64,000 bases of DNA from Roseibium litorale (GTDB lineage Bacteria; Pseudomonadota; Alphaproteobacteria; Rhizobiales; Stappiaceae). The translations under genes and the position numbers were made by a program. The DNA lies in the NCBI RefSeq assembly GCF_014842915.1, contig NZ_JACYXI010000001.1, positions 124,001 to 188,000 on the forward strand. The letters run 5' to 3'. Shown one piece after another: positions 44,054 to 53,665 of the stretch. Numbering within the stretch: the first letter of the stretch is position 1; each line of letters opens with the position of its first letter. A model generated the notes under the pieces. That model ran no database searches. It saw nothing but the letters and a program-made list of their open reading frames with translations, and was not told where the DNA came from.

Positions 44054-46756
44054 ATGAACATCGTCATTGTGGAATCGCCGGCGAAAGCCAAGACGATCAA
44101 CAAATATCTCGGGAAGGATTATCACGTCCTGGCTTCCTACGGCCATGTGCGTGACCTTCCGGCCAAAGACGGTTCCGTCCGCCCGGACGAAGATTTTGCC
44201 ATGAGCTGGGAGGTCGACGGCAAGTCGAGCAAGCGCCTCTCTGAGATCGCCAATGCGGTCAAGGATGCCGACCGCCTCATTCTCGCGACTGACCCGGATC
44301 GCGAAGGGGAAGCCATTTCGTGGCACGTTCTGGAAGTGCTCCAGAAAAAGAAGGTGCTGAAGGACAAGCCGGTCGAGCGCGTCGTCTTCAACGCCATCAC
44401 CAAGACGGCGATCCTGGAGGCGATGAAGAACCCGCGTCCGCTGGACACGCCGCTGGTGGATGCTTATCTCGCCCGCCGCGCCCTCGACTATCTTGTCGGC
44501 TTTACCCTCTCTCCTGTCCTGTGGCGCAAGCTGCCGGGCGCGCGCTCCGCTGGCCGTGTCCAGTCCGTCGCGCTGCGTCTCATCTGCGACCGGGAAATGG
44601 AGATCGAGGTCTTCAAGGCCCAGGAATACTGGTCGATCCTTGCCAATCTGAAGACGCCTTCCGGCGACGCCCTGTCTGCGGGTATCACCGGTTTTGACGG
44701 CAAGAAGCTGGGCCGCCTGGACATCACCTCCGAGGCGGAAGCCACCACGATCAAGCGGATGCTGGAAAGCGCGGCCTTCGCCGTCGACAGCGTCGTCTCC
44801 AAGCCCGCCAAGCGTAACCCGGCTCCTCCCTTCACCACGTCCACCCTGCAGCAGGAAGCCTCGCGCAAGCTCGGCTTTTCCGCATCGCGGACCATGCAGG
44901 TCGCCCAGAAGCTTTATGAAGGCATCTCGATCGGCGGCGAGACCTCCGGTCTCATCACCTATATGCGTACCGACGGTGTGCAGATCGCCCAGGAAGCCAT
45001 CACCGCTGCCCGGCAGGTGATCGGCCAGGATTTCGGCGCCAATTACGTTCCGGAAAAGCCGCGTTTCTACTCCACCAAGGCCAAGAACGCCCAGGAAGCG
45101 CACGAAGCGATCCGCCCGACGGATCTTTCCCGCCGCCCGAAGGATGTAGCCCGGTTCCTCGACCCGGATCAGGCCCGTCTCTACGAGCTGATCTGGAAGC
45201 GGACCATGGCCAGCCAGATGGAAAGCGCCGTTCTGGAGCGCACCACCATCGACATCACGGCCAAGGGTTCCGGCAAGACCGCAGCGCTGCGCGCCTCCGG
45301 CTCCGTCGTCCGTTTCGATGGCTTCCTGGCGCTCTATCAGGAAGGCCGCGACGACGACGAGGACGAAGGTTCCCGCCGCCTGCCGGCCGTGGATGAAGGC
45401 GCAAGCCTTGCCCTGGCAGGTACGGCTGCAGAAGCCATCGAAGCCGGTCAGCATTTCACCACGCCGCCGCCACGCTACACCGAAGCCAGCCTCGTCAAGA
45501 AGATGGAAGAGCTGGGCATCGGCCGCCCGTCCACCTATGCATCGACCCTGCAAACTCTTCGCGACCGCGACTATGTCGAGCTGGAGAAGAAGCAGCTTGT
45601 CCCTCAGGACAAGGGCCGGATCGTGATCGCCTTCCTGGAAAGCTTCTTCAACCGCTATGTGGAGTTCGACTTCACCGCGAGCCTTGAAGAGCAGCTCGAC
45701 AAGATTTCCGCAGGCGAACTGTCCTGGCAGGAAGTTCTGCGTGACTTCTGGCGCGACTTTCACGGCGCTGTCGACGAGATCAAGGACCTGCGCGTTTCCG
45801 AGGTTCTGGACGCTCTGAATGAGCTTCTGGCCCCGCATATCTTCCCGGCCAAGGAAGATGGCTCGGATCCACGCGCCTGCCCGTCCTGTTCAAATGGCCA
45901 GCTGTCGCTGAAGGTCTCCCGCTTCGGTGCCTTTATCGGCTGCAACAACTATCCTGAGTGCAACTACACCCGCCAGCTGGCCAAGTCGTCCGGTGATGGC
46001 GAGGACGGCGCGACGCCGGATGGCCCGAAGCTGCTCGGACAGGATCCCGAAACCGGTCTCGACGTCTCCTTGCGTGTTGGACGCTTCGGGCCTTACGTGC
46101 AGCTCGGCGAGGAAGCCAAGCCCAAGCGCTCATCCCTGCCGAAGGGATGGTCCGCGGCCGATCTGGATCTGGAGAAGGCCCTTCAGGTGCTGTCCCTGCC
46201 ACGCGAGGTGGGACTGCATCCGGAAGATGGCAAGATGATCACGTCGAACCTTGGCCGCTTCGGGCCCTACGTGCATCACGAGGGCACCTATGCGAACCTG
46301 TCCTCGCCGGATGAAGTGTTCTCGGTCGGCCTCAACCGCGCCGTCGATGTTCTGGCGGAAAAGCGGGCCAAGGGCGGACGCGGACGCGCAGCGGCAACCC
46401 CGCTGAAAGAACTGGGGGAACATCCCACCGAAGGCGGTCCGGTCAATGTCTATGATGGGCGCTACGGTCCCTATGTGAAATTCGGCAAGGTCAACGCCAC
46501 GCTTCCGAAGGACACGGACCCGCAGGCCGTGACCCTGGAACAGGCCGTCGAACTGATCGCAGCCAAGGCCCCCAAGGGCGCAGCCAAGAAGAAGGCTCCG
46601 GCCAAGAAACCAGCCGCCAAGAAGGCCGCAAGCAAAACCACAGCCGGGAAGAAACCGGCTGCCAAGAAAACCGCCGCGAAAAAACCTGCGGCCAAAAAGA
46701 CCGCATCCAAGGCGAAAGCGCCTGCTGATGATGCCGGTCCGGAAGACGGATCTTGA
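44054..46756 (+). CDS. topA: DNA topoisomerase I
   Basis: A 900-residue type IA topoisomerase that relaxes negative supercoils. The TOPRIM domain begins MNIVIVESPAKAKTINKYLG, with the acidic triad in LATDPDREGEA (about 78-86). The active-site Tyr303 lies in SGLITYMRTDGVQ. A four-cysteine zinc ribbon (CPSCSNGQLSLKVSRFGAFIGCNNYPEC) follows near residue 615, then repeated RFGPYV modules. The last 60 residues are a Lys/Ala/Pro-rich tail with AKKPAAKKTA repeats, resembling histone H1 tails and probably binding DNA non-specifically. The start at 44054 matches the family; an upstream ATG at 43994 does not. The stop overlaps the rnr start. Confidence 0.97.
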   Translation: MNIVIVESPAKAKTINKYLGKDYHVLASYGHVRDLPAKDGSVRPDEDFAMSWEVDGKSSKRLSEIANAVKDADRLILATDPDREGEAISWHVLEVLQKKKVLKDKPVERVVFNAITKTAILEAMKNPRPLDTPLVDAYLARRALDYLVGFTLSPVLWRKLPGARSAGRVQSVALRLICDREMEIEVFKAQEYWSILANLKTPSGDALSAGITGFDGKKLGRLDITSEAEATTIKRMLESAAFAVDSVVSKPAKRNPAPPFTTSTLQQEASRKLGFSASRTMQVAQKLYEGISIGGETSGLITYMRTDGVQIAQEAITAARQVIGQDFGANYVPEKPRFYSTKAKNAQEAHEAIRPTDLSRRPKDVARFLDPDQARLYELIWKRTMASQMESAVLERTTIDITAKGSGKTAALRASGSVVRFDGFLALYQEGRDDDEDEGSRRLPAVDEGASLALAGTAAEAIEAGQHFTTPPPRYTEASLVKKMEELGIGRPSTYASTLQTLRDRDYVELEKKQLVPQDKGRIVIAFLESFFNRYVEFDFTASLEEQLDKISAGELSWQEVLRDFWRDFHGAVDEIKDLRVSEVLDALNELLAPHIFPAKEDGSDPRACPSCSNGQLSLKVSRFGAFIGCNNYPECNYTRQLAKSSGDGEDGATPDGPKLLGQDPETGLDVSLRVGRFGPYVQLGEEAKPKRSSLPKGWSAADLDLEKALQVLSLPREVGLHPEDGKMITSNLGRFGPYVHHEGTYANLSSPDEVFSVGLNRAVDVLAEKRAKGGRGRAAATPLKELGEHPTEGGPVNVYDGRYGPYVKFGKVNATLPKDTDPQAVTLEQAVELIAAKAPKGAAKKKAPAKKPAAKKAASKTTAGKKPAAKKTAAKKPAAKKTASKAKAPADDAGPEDGS

Positions 46757-49098
46757 ACGCAAGACGCATCGCCCCGCCCAAAGGGGCAAACCGCAAGCCC
46801 AAGCCGGGAGCCAAAACTCCCGGTGAATTCCCCTCGCGCGAAGATCTTCTGACCTTCATCGCCGACAACCCCGGCAAGGCCGGCAAGCGCGAGATCGCGC
46901 GCCATTTCGGCATTGTCGGCGCCGCGCGCATCCAGCTCAAGAAAATGCTGAAGGACCTCGGCGAAGAGGGCCTGGTGGAACGGCGCCAGAAGCGCCTGAT
47001 CCGCCCGGGCGACCTGCCGCCGGTCTTTGTTGTCAGCCTGGTCGCCCGTGATCCGGACGGCGAACTTCTGGGCGAACCGGTGGAGTGGGACGACGAGGCG
47101 GGCAGCCCGCCCAAGGTGCTGGTTCTGACCGGCCGCTCGAACAAGATGCCCCAGCCCGGCATCGGTGACCGTGCCCTGGTGCGCCTGACAGAGGCCGAGG
47201 AACACGGCGAAGCCCAGCACACAGCCCGTGTCATCAAGGTTCTGGAAAAGGCTCAGGGGGCCATTCTGGGCATCCTGCGCATGCGCGGGCCGGGCAAGCC
47301 ACCCTATCTGGAACCCATCGACATCAAGCAGCGCGAACTGGACGTGGACCCGCGCGAGCTGAACGAGGCCGAAGACGGCGATCTCGTCAGCGTGCAGGTC
47401 AACCGCAGCGGCAGCTATGGCACGCCGCGCGCTGCCATCGTCCAGCGCTTTGGCTCCATGAAATCGGAAAAGGCGGTCTCCGAGATCGCCCTCCACTCCC
47501 ATGGCATTCCCCATGTCTTCCCCTCTGCCGTCGAGGTTGAGGCGGAGAAGGCGCAGCCGGTCACGCTCGGCCAGCGCGAGGACTGGCGCCAGATCCCGCT
47601 GCTCACCATCGACCCGCCAGATGCCAAGGACCATGACGACGCGGTCTTTGCGGAACCGGATGAAGATCCGGACAATGAAGGCGGCCATGTCGTCTATGTC
47701 GCCATCGCCGACGTCGCTTATTATGTCCGTCCTGGATCGGCGCTGGACCGGGAAGCGCATTTGCGCGGCAACTCGGTCTATTTCCCGGACCGGGTGATCC
47801 CGATGCTGCCGGAGCGGATCTCCAACGATCTGTGCTCCCTGCGCGAGAAGGAGGACCGCCCTGCCCTTGCCGTGCGCATGGTGTTCGACAAGCACGGCGC
47901 CCGCCGGGGCCACACGTTCCACCGGGTGCTGATGCGCTCGGCGGCAAAGCTGTCCTATCTGCAGGCTCAAAAGGCCATTGAAGGCGTCACCGACGAAAAG
48001 ACGGAGACGCTTGTCGAAGGCGTGCTGAAGCCGCTCTGGGCGGCCTATGCCTGCCTGAAGAAGGCGCGGGATGCCCGTGAGCCTCTGGAACTGGACCTGC
48101 CGGAACGCAAGATCAAGCTGAAGCCGGATGGAACGGTCGATCACGTCTATGTGCCCGAGCGTCTGGACGCCCACAAGCTGATCGAGGAGTTCATGATCCA
48201 GGCCAACGTTTCGGCTGCCGAAACGCTGGAGCGGAAAAAAACGCCACTGCTCTACCGTGTCCATGATGCCTCGACACCGGAGAAGCTGCAGAACCTCAAG
48301 GACTTCCTGTCGACGCTCAACATGAAGCTGCCGTCAGCGGGCGGCCTCAGGCCCTCGGTCTTCAACGGCATTCTGGCCAAGGTGAAGGACACGCCCCAGG
48401 CGCAGCTCGTCAATGAGGTGGTTCTGCGCAGTCAGGCCCAGGCGGAATATACGCCGCAGAACATCGGACACTTCGGCCTGAACCTGCGCCGTTATGCCCA
48501 TTTTACCTCGCCGATCCGGCGCTATGCGGATCTGATCGTGCACCGGGGCCTGATCCGGGCACTGGGGCTTGGCAATGATGGACTGCCAGAAGGTATCGAG
48601 GACAAGCTGGAGGCCATCGGCGCGGAAATCTCCGGCGCAGAGCGGCGGGCCATGCTGGCGGAGCGCGACACCATCGACCGGCTGATTGCGCTTTGGATGA
48701 CGGACCGGGTGGGCGCCACCTTCCAGGGCCGCATTGGCGGCGTCGTGAAGTCGGGCCTGTTCATCCGCCTGGACGATACCGGTGCGGACGGGTTCATTCC
48801 CGCCTCCACCATCGGCATCGATTATTACCGGTATGACGAAGGGTCGCATTCCCTCATTGGTGACAAAACCGGCGAAACCTATCAACTTGGCGACAACGTC
48901 GAAGTCCGGCTTGTGGAAGCAGCCCCCTTTGCCGGGGCGTTGCGGTTTGAAATGCTGAGCCGGGGCCGTATGGGCGGCAAGCAGGTGCGTGCCTCCAGGG
49001 CGAAGGCCAAAGGGGGCAGCAAGGCCTCAACCAGCCGCAAGCGGATCACCTCCCGCCGGGGTGGGTCTTCGGCACCGTCGAAATCCAGGAAGAAGTAA
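46753..49098 (+). CDS. rnr: ribonuclease R
   Basis: A 781-residue 3'-5' exoribonuclease of the RNB family. An N-terminal winged-helix region (SREDLLTFIADNPGKAGKREIARHFGIVGAARIQLKKMLKDL) is followed by cold-shock domains. The catalytic RNB core has IDPPDAKDHDDAVFA with the metal-binding aspartates, and HFTSPIRRYADLIVHR. A C-terminal S1 domain (GATFQGRIGGVVKSGLFIRLDDTGADGFIPAST) and a Lys/Arg/Ser-rich tail complete it. The TTG start at 46753 overlaps the topA stop (TTGA) and is preceded by GGAAGACGG, so expression is coupled to topA. Confidence 0.95.
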   Translation: MNARRIAPPKGANRKPKPGAKTPGEFPSREDLLTFIADNPGKAGKREIARHFGIVGAARIQLKKMLKDLGEEGLVERRQKRLIRPGDLPPVFVVSLVARDPDGELLGEPVEWDDEAGSPPKVLVLTGRSNKMPQPGIGDRALVRLTEAEEHGEAQHTARVIKVLEKAQGAILGILRMRGPGKPPYLEPIDIKQRELDVDPRELNEAEDGDLVSVQVNRSGSYGTPRAAIVQRFGSMKSEKAVSEIALHSHGIPHVFPSAVEVEAEKAQPVTLGQREDWRQIPLLTIDPPDAKDHDDAVFAEPDEDPDNEGGHVVYVAIADVAYYVRPGSALDREAHLRGNSVYFPDRVIPMLPERISNDLCSLREKEDRPALAVRMVFDKHGARRGHTFHRVLMRSAAKLSYLQAQKAIEGVTDEKTETLVEGVLKPLWAAYACLKKARDAREPLELDLPERKIKLKPDGTVDHVYVPERLDAHKLIEEFMIQANVSAAETLERKKTPLLYRVHDASTPEKLQNLKDFLSTLNMKLPSAGGLRPSVFNGILAKVKDTPQAQLVNEVVLRSQAQAEYTPQNIGHFGLNLRRYAHFTSPIRRYADLIVHRGLIRALGLGNDGLPEGIEDKLEAIGAEISGAERRAMLAERDTIDRLIALWMTDRVGATFQGRIGGVVKSGLFIRLDDTGADGFIPASTIGIDYYRYDEGSHSLIGDKTGETYQLGDNVEVRLVEAAPFAGALRFEMLSRGRMGGKQVRASRAKAKGGSKASTSRKRITSRRGGSSAPSKSRKK

Positions 49099-49114
49099 GG
49101 CCAGGATACCGCCT

Positions 49115-49585
49115 ATGAGCGTGCATTACTCAACTGCCTCAGGCATTGAAGCAGAAGATGTTCCGAAGAAGCCGCGCCGCGCCGTGATGCCGGCCCTGCT
49201 GCGCGGCTGCCTGTGCCGTTGCCCGGCCTGCGGCAAGGGCAAGCTGTTCAAGGGATATCTGACAACCGTTCATGCGTGTGAGGCTTGCGGCCAGGCGATC
49301 CACCATCACCGCGCCGATGATGCGCCGCCCTACTTCACCATCACCATTGTCGGTCACATCATCGTGCCGGGAATGCTGACCGTGGAACTGCTGTACCATC
49401 CGGAACTGTGGGTTCACATGGTGCTGTGGGTGCCTCTGACAATCTTGCTGTCCCTTGGCCTGCTCCGGCCGGTCAAAGGCGCGCTGATTGGCCTCCAGTG
49501 GGCGCTCTACATGCACGGCTTCGATCCCGAGGCCGGGGAAGATCTTCCGGAGCCCGATCCTGCTGGGAGGCTGAGAACCGAATGA
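49115..49585 (+). CDS. DUF983 membrane protein
   Basis: A 156-residue protein. Two CxxC pairs (RCPACGKGKLFKGYLTTVHACEACG) form a likely zinc ribbon, preceding HHHRADDAPPYFTITIVGHIIVPGMLTVELLY and WVHMVLWVPLTILLSLGLLRPVKGALIGLQWALYMHGF, two membrane helices. This is the DUF983 family, conserved next to rnr in Rhizobiales, function unknown. The ATG at 49115 is 17 bp after rnr; the stop overlaps the NUDIX start (ATGA). Confidence 0.9.
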   Translation: MSVHYSTASGIEAEDVPKKPRRAVMPALLRGCLCRCPACGKGKLFKGYLTTVHACEACGQAIHHHRADDAPPYFTITIVGHIIVPGMLTVELLYHPELWVHMVLWVPLTILLSLGLLRPVKGALIGLQWALYMHGFDPEAGEDLPEPDPAGRLRTE

Positions 49586-50331
49586 AGACCGGACTGGCGG
49601 CCAAGCTCGGCAAGGACGAGCAGAAGGGCAAGTTTCCCTATATGCGCCCGAAAGACGCGGCCACATTGCTGATTCTGGACCGGGACGGCCGCTCAACCCG
49701 TGTCCTCATGGGCCGCAGGCATATGGGGCACACCTTCATGCCGGGCAAGTTCGTCTTCCCCGGCGGGCGTGTCGACCCGGCCGACAGCCGGATCACGGCA
49801 GCAGGCGACTATCACCCTGTCGTCGGGGAAAAGCTGTCCCGGGATCTGAAAGGCCCCAAAACCGCAGCCCGTGTGAGGGCGCTAGCGCTAGCGGCCATCC
49901 GGGAAACCTATGAGGAAGCCGGTCTCTTTGTCGGGAAAAAGCAGGAAGCGCAGAAAGCGCTCCGGCTTGGAAAGGGTTTCGAGGCCTTCGCCGAACGCGG
50001 CATCCTGCCGGACCTGCAGCCGATCCGCTTCATCGCGCGGGCCATCACCCCTCCCAACCGCTCGCGCCGCTTCGACACACGGTTTCTGGCCGTCTTCGCG
50101 GATTCCATAGCGGACCGGCTGGAAGGTGGGCTTGGCCCGTCCGGGGAGCTGGAAGACATCGCCTGGCTGACGCTGGACGAGGCAAAAGCCATGGACGAGC
50201 TGCCCATGATCACCCGCCAGGTGCTGCACGACTTGCAGGAACGCCTGGGCCCTGACCCGGACCTGAAGCCGGAATCATCTCTGCCGTTTTACTTCTACAA
50301 AGCGGGAGATTTTCAAAAAGTGCTGCTCTGA
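49582..50331 (+). CDS. NUDIX hydrolase
   Basis: A 249-residue NUDIX-fold protein, longer than the minimal domain. The Nudix box is spread: GKFVFPGGRVDPADSR, then an insertion of about 45 residues, then RALALAAIRETYEEAGLFVG. This resembles the CoA-diphosphatase/NUDT19-like group, which hydrolyse acyl-CoA or nucleoside diphosphate derivatives. The C-terminus includes ELEDIAWLTLDEAKAMDELPMITRQVL. The ATG overlaps the DUF983 stop (ATGA at 49582), so it is the last coupled gene of the topA-rnr-DUF983-NUDIX run. Confidence 0.88.
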   Translation: MKTGLAAKLGKDEQKGKFPYMRPKDAATLLILDRDGRSTRVLMGRRHMGHTFMPGKFVFPGGRVDPADSRITAAGDYHPVVGEKLSRDLKGPKTAARVRALALAAIRETYEEAGLFVGKKQEAQKALRLGKGFEAFAERGILPDLQPIRFIARAITPPNRSRRFDTRFLAVFADSIADRLEGGLGPSGELEDIAWLTLDEAKAMDELPMITRQVLHDLQERLGPDPDLKPESSLPFYFYKAGDFQKVLL

Positions 50332-50407
50332 CAAGAGCATCACGTCCTTCTCGCCGGTGCGCGGAGCACGGGAACCGGGGATTTATCGGCAGCTTTTACG
50401 GCAAAGC

Positions 50408-50435
50408 TTGACTTTATCCGGATCCTGAGTACTTT
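50408..50435 (+). promoter_or_regulatory. candidate sigma-70 promoter of rpmG
   Basis: TTGACT (50408-50413) and TACTTT (50430-50435) are separated by 16 bases, a good sigma-70-like match. It lies about 93 bp before the rpmG ATG. Confidence 0.6.
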
Positions 50436-50528
50436 GCGCGCTGATTTCGGAACACAGGGCAGATTGATCGCCAGGGACCCTGGCCACAAGAACTGTTTGC
50501 CCCGCCAAACAAAACAGGATCCAAGGCC

Positions 50529-50696
50529 ATGGCCAAGGCGACAACAATCAAGATCAAGCTCCTCTCCACGGCCGACACCGGCTTTTTCTACGTGACCAAG
50601 AAGAACTCCCGCACGATGACCGAGAAGATGGTCAAGCGGAAGTACGATCCGGTTGCAAAGAAGCACGTGGAATTCAAGGAAGCCAAGATCAAGTAA
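50529..50696 (+). CDS. rpmG: 50S ribosomal protein L33
   Basis: A 55-residue ribosomal protein L33 (begins [20 protein letters not shown], ends [11 protein letters not shown]) with the usual [22 protein letters not shown] core. No zinc cysteines are present, so it is the zinc-independent form. Its own promoter candidate precedes it and a strong terminator follows, so it is monocistronic. Confidence 0.96.
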   Translation: MAKATTIKIKLLSTADTGFFYVTKKNSRTMTEKMVKRKYDPVAKKHVEFKEAKIK

Positions 50697-50720
50697 GATC
50701 TGGTTTTCGGACAGTTTCAA

Positions 50721-50751
50721 AAAACCCGCTGCCAACGCAGCGGGTTTTTTT
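50721..50751 (+). terminator. rpmG terminator
   Basis: CCCGCTGC (50725-50732) and GCAGCGGG (50737-50744) form an 8-bp stem with a CAAC loop, preceded by A-rich sequence and followed by seven T. A textbook intrinsic terminator. Confidence 0.92.
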
Positions 50752-50842
50752 GTGCCCGGAAAGACGCTACCCAGGTTTCAGGGTAGTGTATGCCGTCCCA
50801 GCCTTGCGCCAGGCCCCTCCATTGCTTTTCGGCTCGACCGTG

Positions 50843-50874
50843 TTCCCGGCTCTCCGTTGCGCGTCGTCCGGGAA
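50843..50874. repeat. palindromic repeat TTCCCGG...CCGGGAA, family B copy 2
   Basis: TTCCCGG (50843-50849) pairs with CCGGGAA (50868-50874). Right-flank sequence CGTCCGGGAAGGCGC is identical to that of the element at 36601-36630, which marks a dispersed intergenic repeat family. Confidence 0.6.
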
Positions 50875-50898
50875 GGCGCGAGACTGGCTATAGACAGC

Positions 50899-50921
50899 AA
50901 AAAGGGGCCCGCAGGCCCCTT
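50899..50921 (-). terminator. terminator of the MCP gene
   Basis: On the minus strand AAGGGGCC and GGCCCCTT (arms 50914-50921 and 50902-50909) form an 8-bp stem with a 4-base loop, followed by T-rich sequence (50903-50899). It is 28 bp past the MCP stop codon. Confidence 0.8.
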
Positions 50922-50948
50922 CAGCATTCGCGTCCATAAACTGTGCCA

Positions 50949-52664
50949 TCAGGCAGCCGCGACCTCGCTCAAGAAGGTCTCCACCTCGTTTTTCAGAACG
51001 TCCGTCTTGTCCGAAAGCTCTCCGGAAGCTGACAGCACCAGCTCCGCTGAGGACGACGTCTGATCGACCGCCCGGGAGAGCTGGGTCATGCTGGAGGACA
51101 CAGCCGTGGTGCCTTCCGCTGCCCGCTGAACATTGTGGGAGATTTCCGAGGTCGCAGCCCCCTGCTGCTCAACAGCCGCAGAAATCGCGGATGTGTAGCG
51201 GTTGACCTCTTCCATGATCTCCGTGATCTCTCCAATCGCGTCGACGGATTCTTTCGTCGCCGCCTGGATCGCCGAAATCTGCGCACCGATTTCCTCGGTC
51301 GCCTTGGAGGTCTGGGTTGCCAGCTCCTTCACTTCGGCGGCAACTACCGCAAACCCCCTGCCCGCTTCACCGGCGCGCGCCGCTTCAATGGTGGCATTCA
51401 GGGCCAGAAGGTTGGTCTGTTCGGCAATCGCCTGAATAAGGGTCACAACCTCACCAATCTTGGTCGCGGAGACCGCAAGACCCTCGACCTTTTCATTGGT
51501 AACGCGTGTGCCCTTCGTGGCGCGACCGACAACCTCAGACGTCTGGGCGACCTGGCGCGAGATCTCGCCAATCGAGGCAGCCAGTTCTTCCGCCGCGCTC
51601 GCAACCGTCTGCACGTTATGGGTGGCTTCATCAGAGGACCCTTGTGTGCTGCTGGCGTAGCCTGCGCTCTCACGGGCCACTTCCGTCAGAGACCTGGAGG
51701 TGTTCTCCAGACCGTCTGCCGTCTCGCCCAAGGAACTGAGCAGGCCCGCAACCGTGCTGCGGAAGGAGGCAATCATTTTCTCCATGCGCATCTGCCGCTC
51801 GCGGGCTTCCTGCTCGCTCTGGTCCTGCCGGCCGGCAAGCTCCATACGCTCACGGGCTTTCTGCTGCAAGCTTCTCACGGCCTTTGACATAATGCCGATC
51901 TGATCCTCGCGGTCGCCATAAGGGACTTCCGTGCCAAGATCATCATGCGCGATCCGCTCGGTCACATGAGCAAGCGTATTCAAGGGGCGCAGAAGCCGGC
52001 TCATGACAAGCATGGAGAGTGCGGTGGCAATCAGAACCACCGGCACCGCCATCATTGAGAAGCTGAAGATGATGTTGGAGAGATTTGCAGCGATACGGCT
52101 CTTTTCAACACCAGCATAGAGGATACCGATAATATCGTTCGAGGGTGAAAAGACCGGCTGGTAGATCGTGTAATAGTCGTTGCCGAGAATCGTCGCCTCG
52201 CCCTGAAAGGTCTTGCCTGCTGTCACAACCGGATAGACAGCGCCCTTCTGACCGAGCGGCGTGCCAACCGCGCGGCTTCCATCCGGCTTGACGATATTGG
52301 TCGTCTTGCGCCAGAAATCCTTGGTCTCCGGATCCCACGCAAAAATCGTTGCCGTTTCACCGGTCATCCGGCCGATCGTGTCGATCAGATCGTGGCTTGT
52401 AAACTCGGGCAGGACGTCCATCTGAATACGGCTGACATTGCCATTTGCCGCCCAGGTCACCTTTACGCCCTCAACGTCCTTGCTGAGCATGGTGGCAGCG
52501 ATCCGAAGATTCGCATCCTGCTTGACAAGCGCGTCATCTCTCGCCTGTCCGCTTGCTCCAGTATAGACAATTATCCCAAGGGCAAACATCGCAGCGGCAA
52601 GAAAACCACCGCTGGCGAGCGCCATGGCGGTCGTGATTTTCATATTTCGGAATCGGTTGAACAT
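50949..52664 (-). CDS. methyl-accepting chemotaxis protein with single Cache sensor
   Basis: A 571-residue chemoreceptor. TM1 is about residues 13-34. A periplasmic Cache domain (about 40-195) contains [45 protein letters not shown] and [28 protein letters not shown]2 (about 203-224) is followed by HAMP ([34 protein letters not shown]) and the signalling domain with its hairpin tip [37 protein letters not shown]. No C-terminal CheR-binding pentapeptide is seen. It sits where pleD is normally found beside divK. Confidence 0.94.
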   Translation of the reverse strand: MFNRFRNMKITTAMALASGGFLAAAMFALGIIVYTGASGQARDDALVKQDANLRIAATMLSKDVEGVKVTWAANGNVSRIQMDVLPEFTSHDLIDTIGRMTGETATIFAWDPETKDFWRKTTNIVKPDGSRAVGTPLGQKGAVYPVVTAGKTFQGEATILGNDYYTIYQPVFSPSNDIIGILYAGVEKSRIAANLSNIIFSFSMMAVPVVLIATALSMLVMSRLLRPLNTLAHVTERIAHDDLGTEVPYGDREDQIGIMSKAVRSLQQKARERMELAGRQDQSEQEARERQMRMEKMIASFRSTVAGLLSSLGETADGLENTSRSLTEVARESAGYASSTQGSSDEATHNVQTVASAAEELAASIGEISRQVAQTSEVVGRATKGTRVTNEKVEGLAVSATKIGEVVTLIQAIAEQTNLLALNATIEAARAGEAGRGFAVVAAEVKELATQTSKATEEIGAQISAIQAATKESVDAIGEITEIMEEVNRYTSAISAAVEQQGAATSEISHNVQRAAEGTTAVSSSMTQLSRAVDQTSSSAELVLSASGELSDKTDVLKNEVETFLSEVAAA

Positions 52665-53293
52665 TAAGGACAGTCCCCGGCAGGTAGATTTCCCAATCCT
52701 AAGTATCTCTCCTTAAATCTTAATGAATACATTAACAGATTGATTTTAAAGAAGATTCATTAGGTGTAAAACTGCTTCCCGCAGCTGCAGGAAGAATAAT
52801 ACTAAGGTCTGTACAATCAGCCAGTGACACTAACCGCAACGTTTCAATACGATTTGGCAAATGCAATAAAAATCGCACAGTTCACCACGTCAGGCCAAAC
52901 ATAAAGGGGAGTAAAAACCGCCATACCTTTACGGACGGGCAAACAGCACTCCGCTGACATTTACGGCATTTGTGTAAGGATAAAGGTGGCCGGCGGAAGC
53001 AAGCATACGAGGAGGCCACTCTTCGGCTTGCTTCCGCTCTGGCCGGCCCCACGGACCCAGGAGATGCGGCGGACCTGAGCGCCCCGCAGGGAAGGTCATC
53101 GAGGACGTAGAATTACCGTCGTCAAATCAACCGATGAACTTGAAAGCGCAAAGGCACACTACTCCAGCGTGCCCGAAAATCAACACAATCAGCCGATTTT
53201 GCACAATCAAACGCAAATCTTAGTAAATTCGTAACCTTAATCTGCTCAGCCCATCATCCCATTGGGGACACAAGGGCCGGAAGGCGCAGAAAA
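52665..53293. other. large gene-free intergenic region between the MCP gene and divK
   Basis: This 629-bp region has no credible protein-coding frame. The left 320 bp are AT-rich with scattered TTAA motifs. The middle (about 52980-53110) is sharply GC-rich and contains the long hairpin annotated as a possible RNA. The right part is again AT-rich and precedes the end of divK. Confidence 0.6.
52988..53048 (+). ncRNA. possible structured non-coding RNA (long GC-rich hairpin)
   Basis: GGCCGGC (52988-52994) pairs with GCCGGCC (53042-53048), and GGAAGCAAGC (52995-53004) pairs with GCTTGCTTCC (53026-53035). The stem has 17 base pairs with a bulge (GCTCTG) on one side and an apical loop of 21 bases. 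Downstream, GCGG/CCGC and GGACC/GGTC segments to about 53105 could form further helices. It lacks a T-run, so a simple terminator is unlikely. The strand is uncertain. No known RNA family is recognised. Confidence 0.4.
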
Positions 53294-53665
53294 TCAGGCC
53301 TCGCCAAGATAGGAGCGCACTGTTTCCAGGAATTTCGCGACGGAAATCGGCTTGGAGATATAAGCCTCGCAGCCTCCCTGCCGGATTCGCTCCTCATCCC
53401 CCTTCATGGCGAAGGCGGTTACCGCAATCACCGGAATCGTGCTCAGGTCATCGTCTTCCTTGATCCACTTGGTCACTTCCAGCCCGGAGACTTCCGGCAG
53501 CTGGATATCCATCAGGATCAGATCGGGACGATGCGTCCGGGCCAGAGCAAGGGCCTCAATGCCGGTCCGCGTTTGAAGAGTGTTGTAGCCGTGCGCTTCA
53601 AGCAGGTCATGAAACAGCTTCATGTTCAGCTCGTTGTCTTCCACGATCAGCACGGTTTTCGCCAT
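53294..53665 (-). CDS. divK: cell-cycle response regulator DivK
   Basis: A 123-residue single-domain response regulator nearly identical in layout to Caulobacter Div[28 protein letters not shown], phospho-acceptor Asp53 in [26 protein letters not shown], then [38 protein letters not shown]. Phosphorylated DivK controls DivJ/PleC and, through DivL and CckA, the master regulator CtrA. It normally stands upstream of pleD, which is absent here. Confidence 0.95.
   Translation of the reverse strand: MAKTVLIVEDNELNMKLFHDLLEAHGYNTLQTRTGIEALALARTHRPDLILMDIQLPEVSGLEVTKWIKEDDDLSTIPVIAVTAFAMKGDEERIRQGGCEAYISKPISVAKFLETVRSYLGEA

Noticed and set aside
43709-45838. A 709-codon open frame antisense to topA
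   Set aside because: It mirrors the GC-rich topA codons, has no family motif and no ribosome binding site. topA on the plus strand is unmistakable.
46471-48264. A 597-codon open frame antisense to topA and rnr
   Set aside because: It spans two well-identified plus-strand genes and has no supporting motif.
52713-52735. CtrA-like site TTAA-N8-TTAAC near the MCP gene start
   Set aside because: The spacing is one base longer than the TTAA-N7-TTAA consensus, and AT-rich DNA gives such matches by chance.
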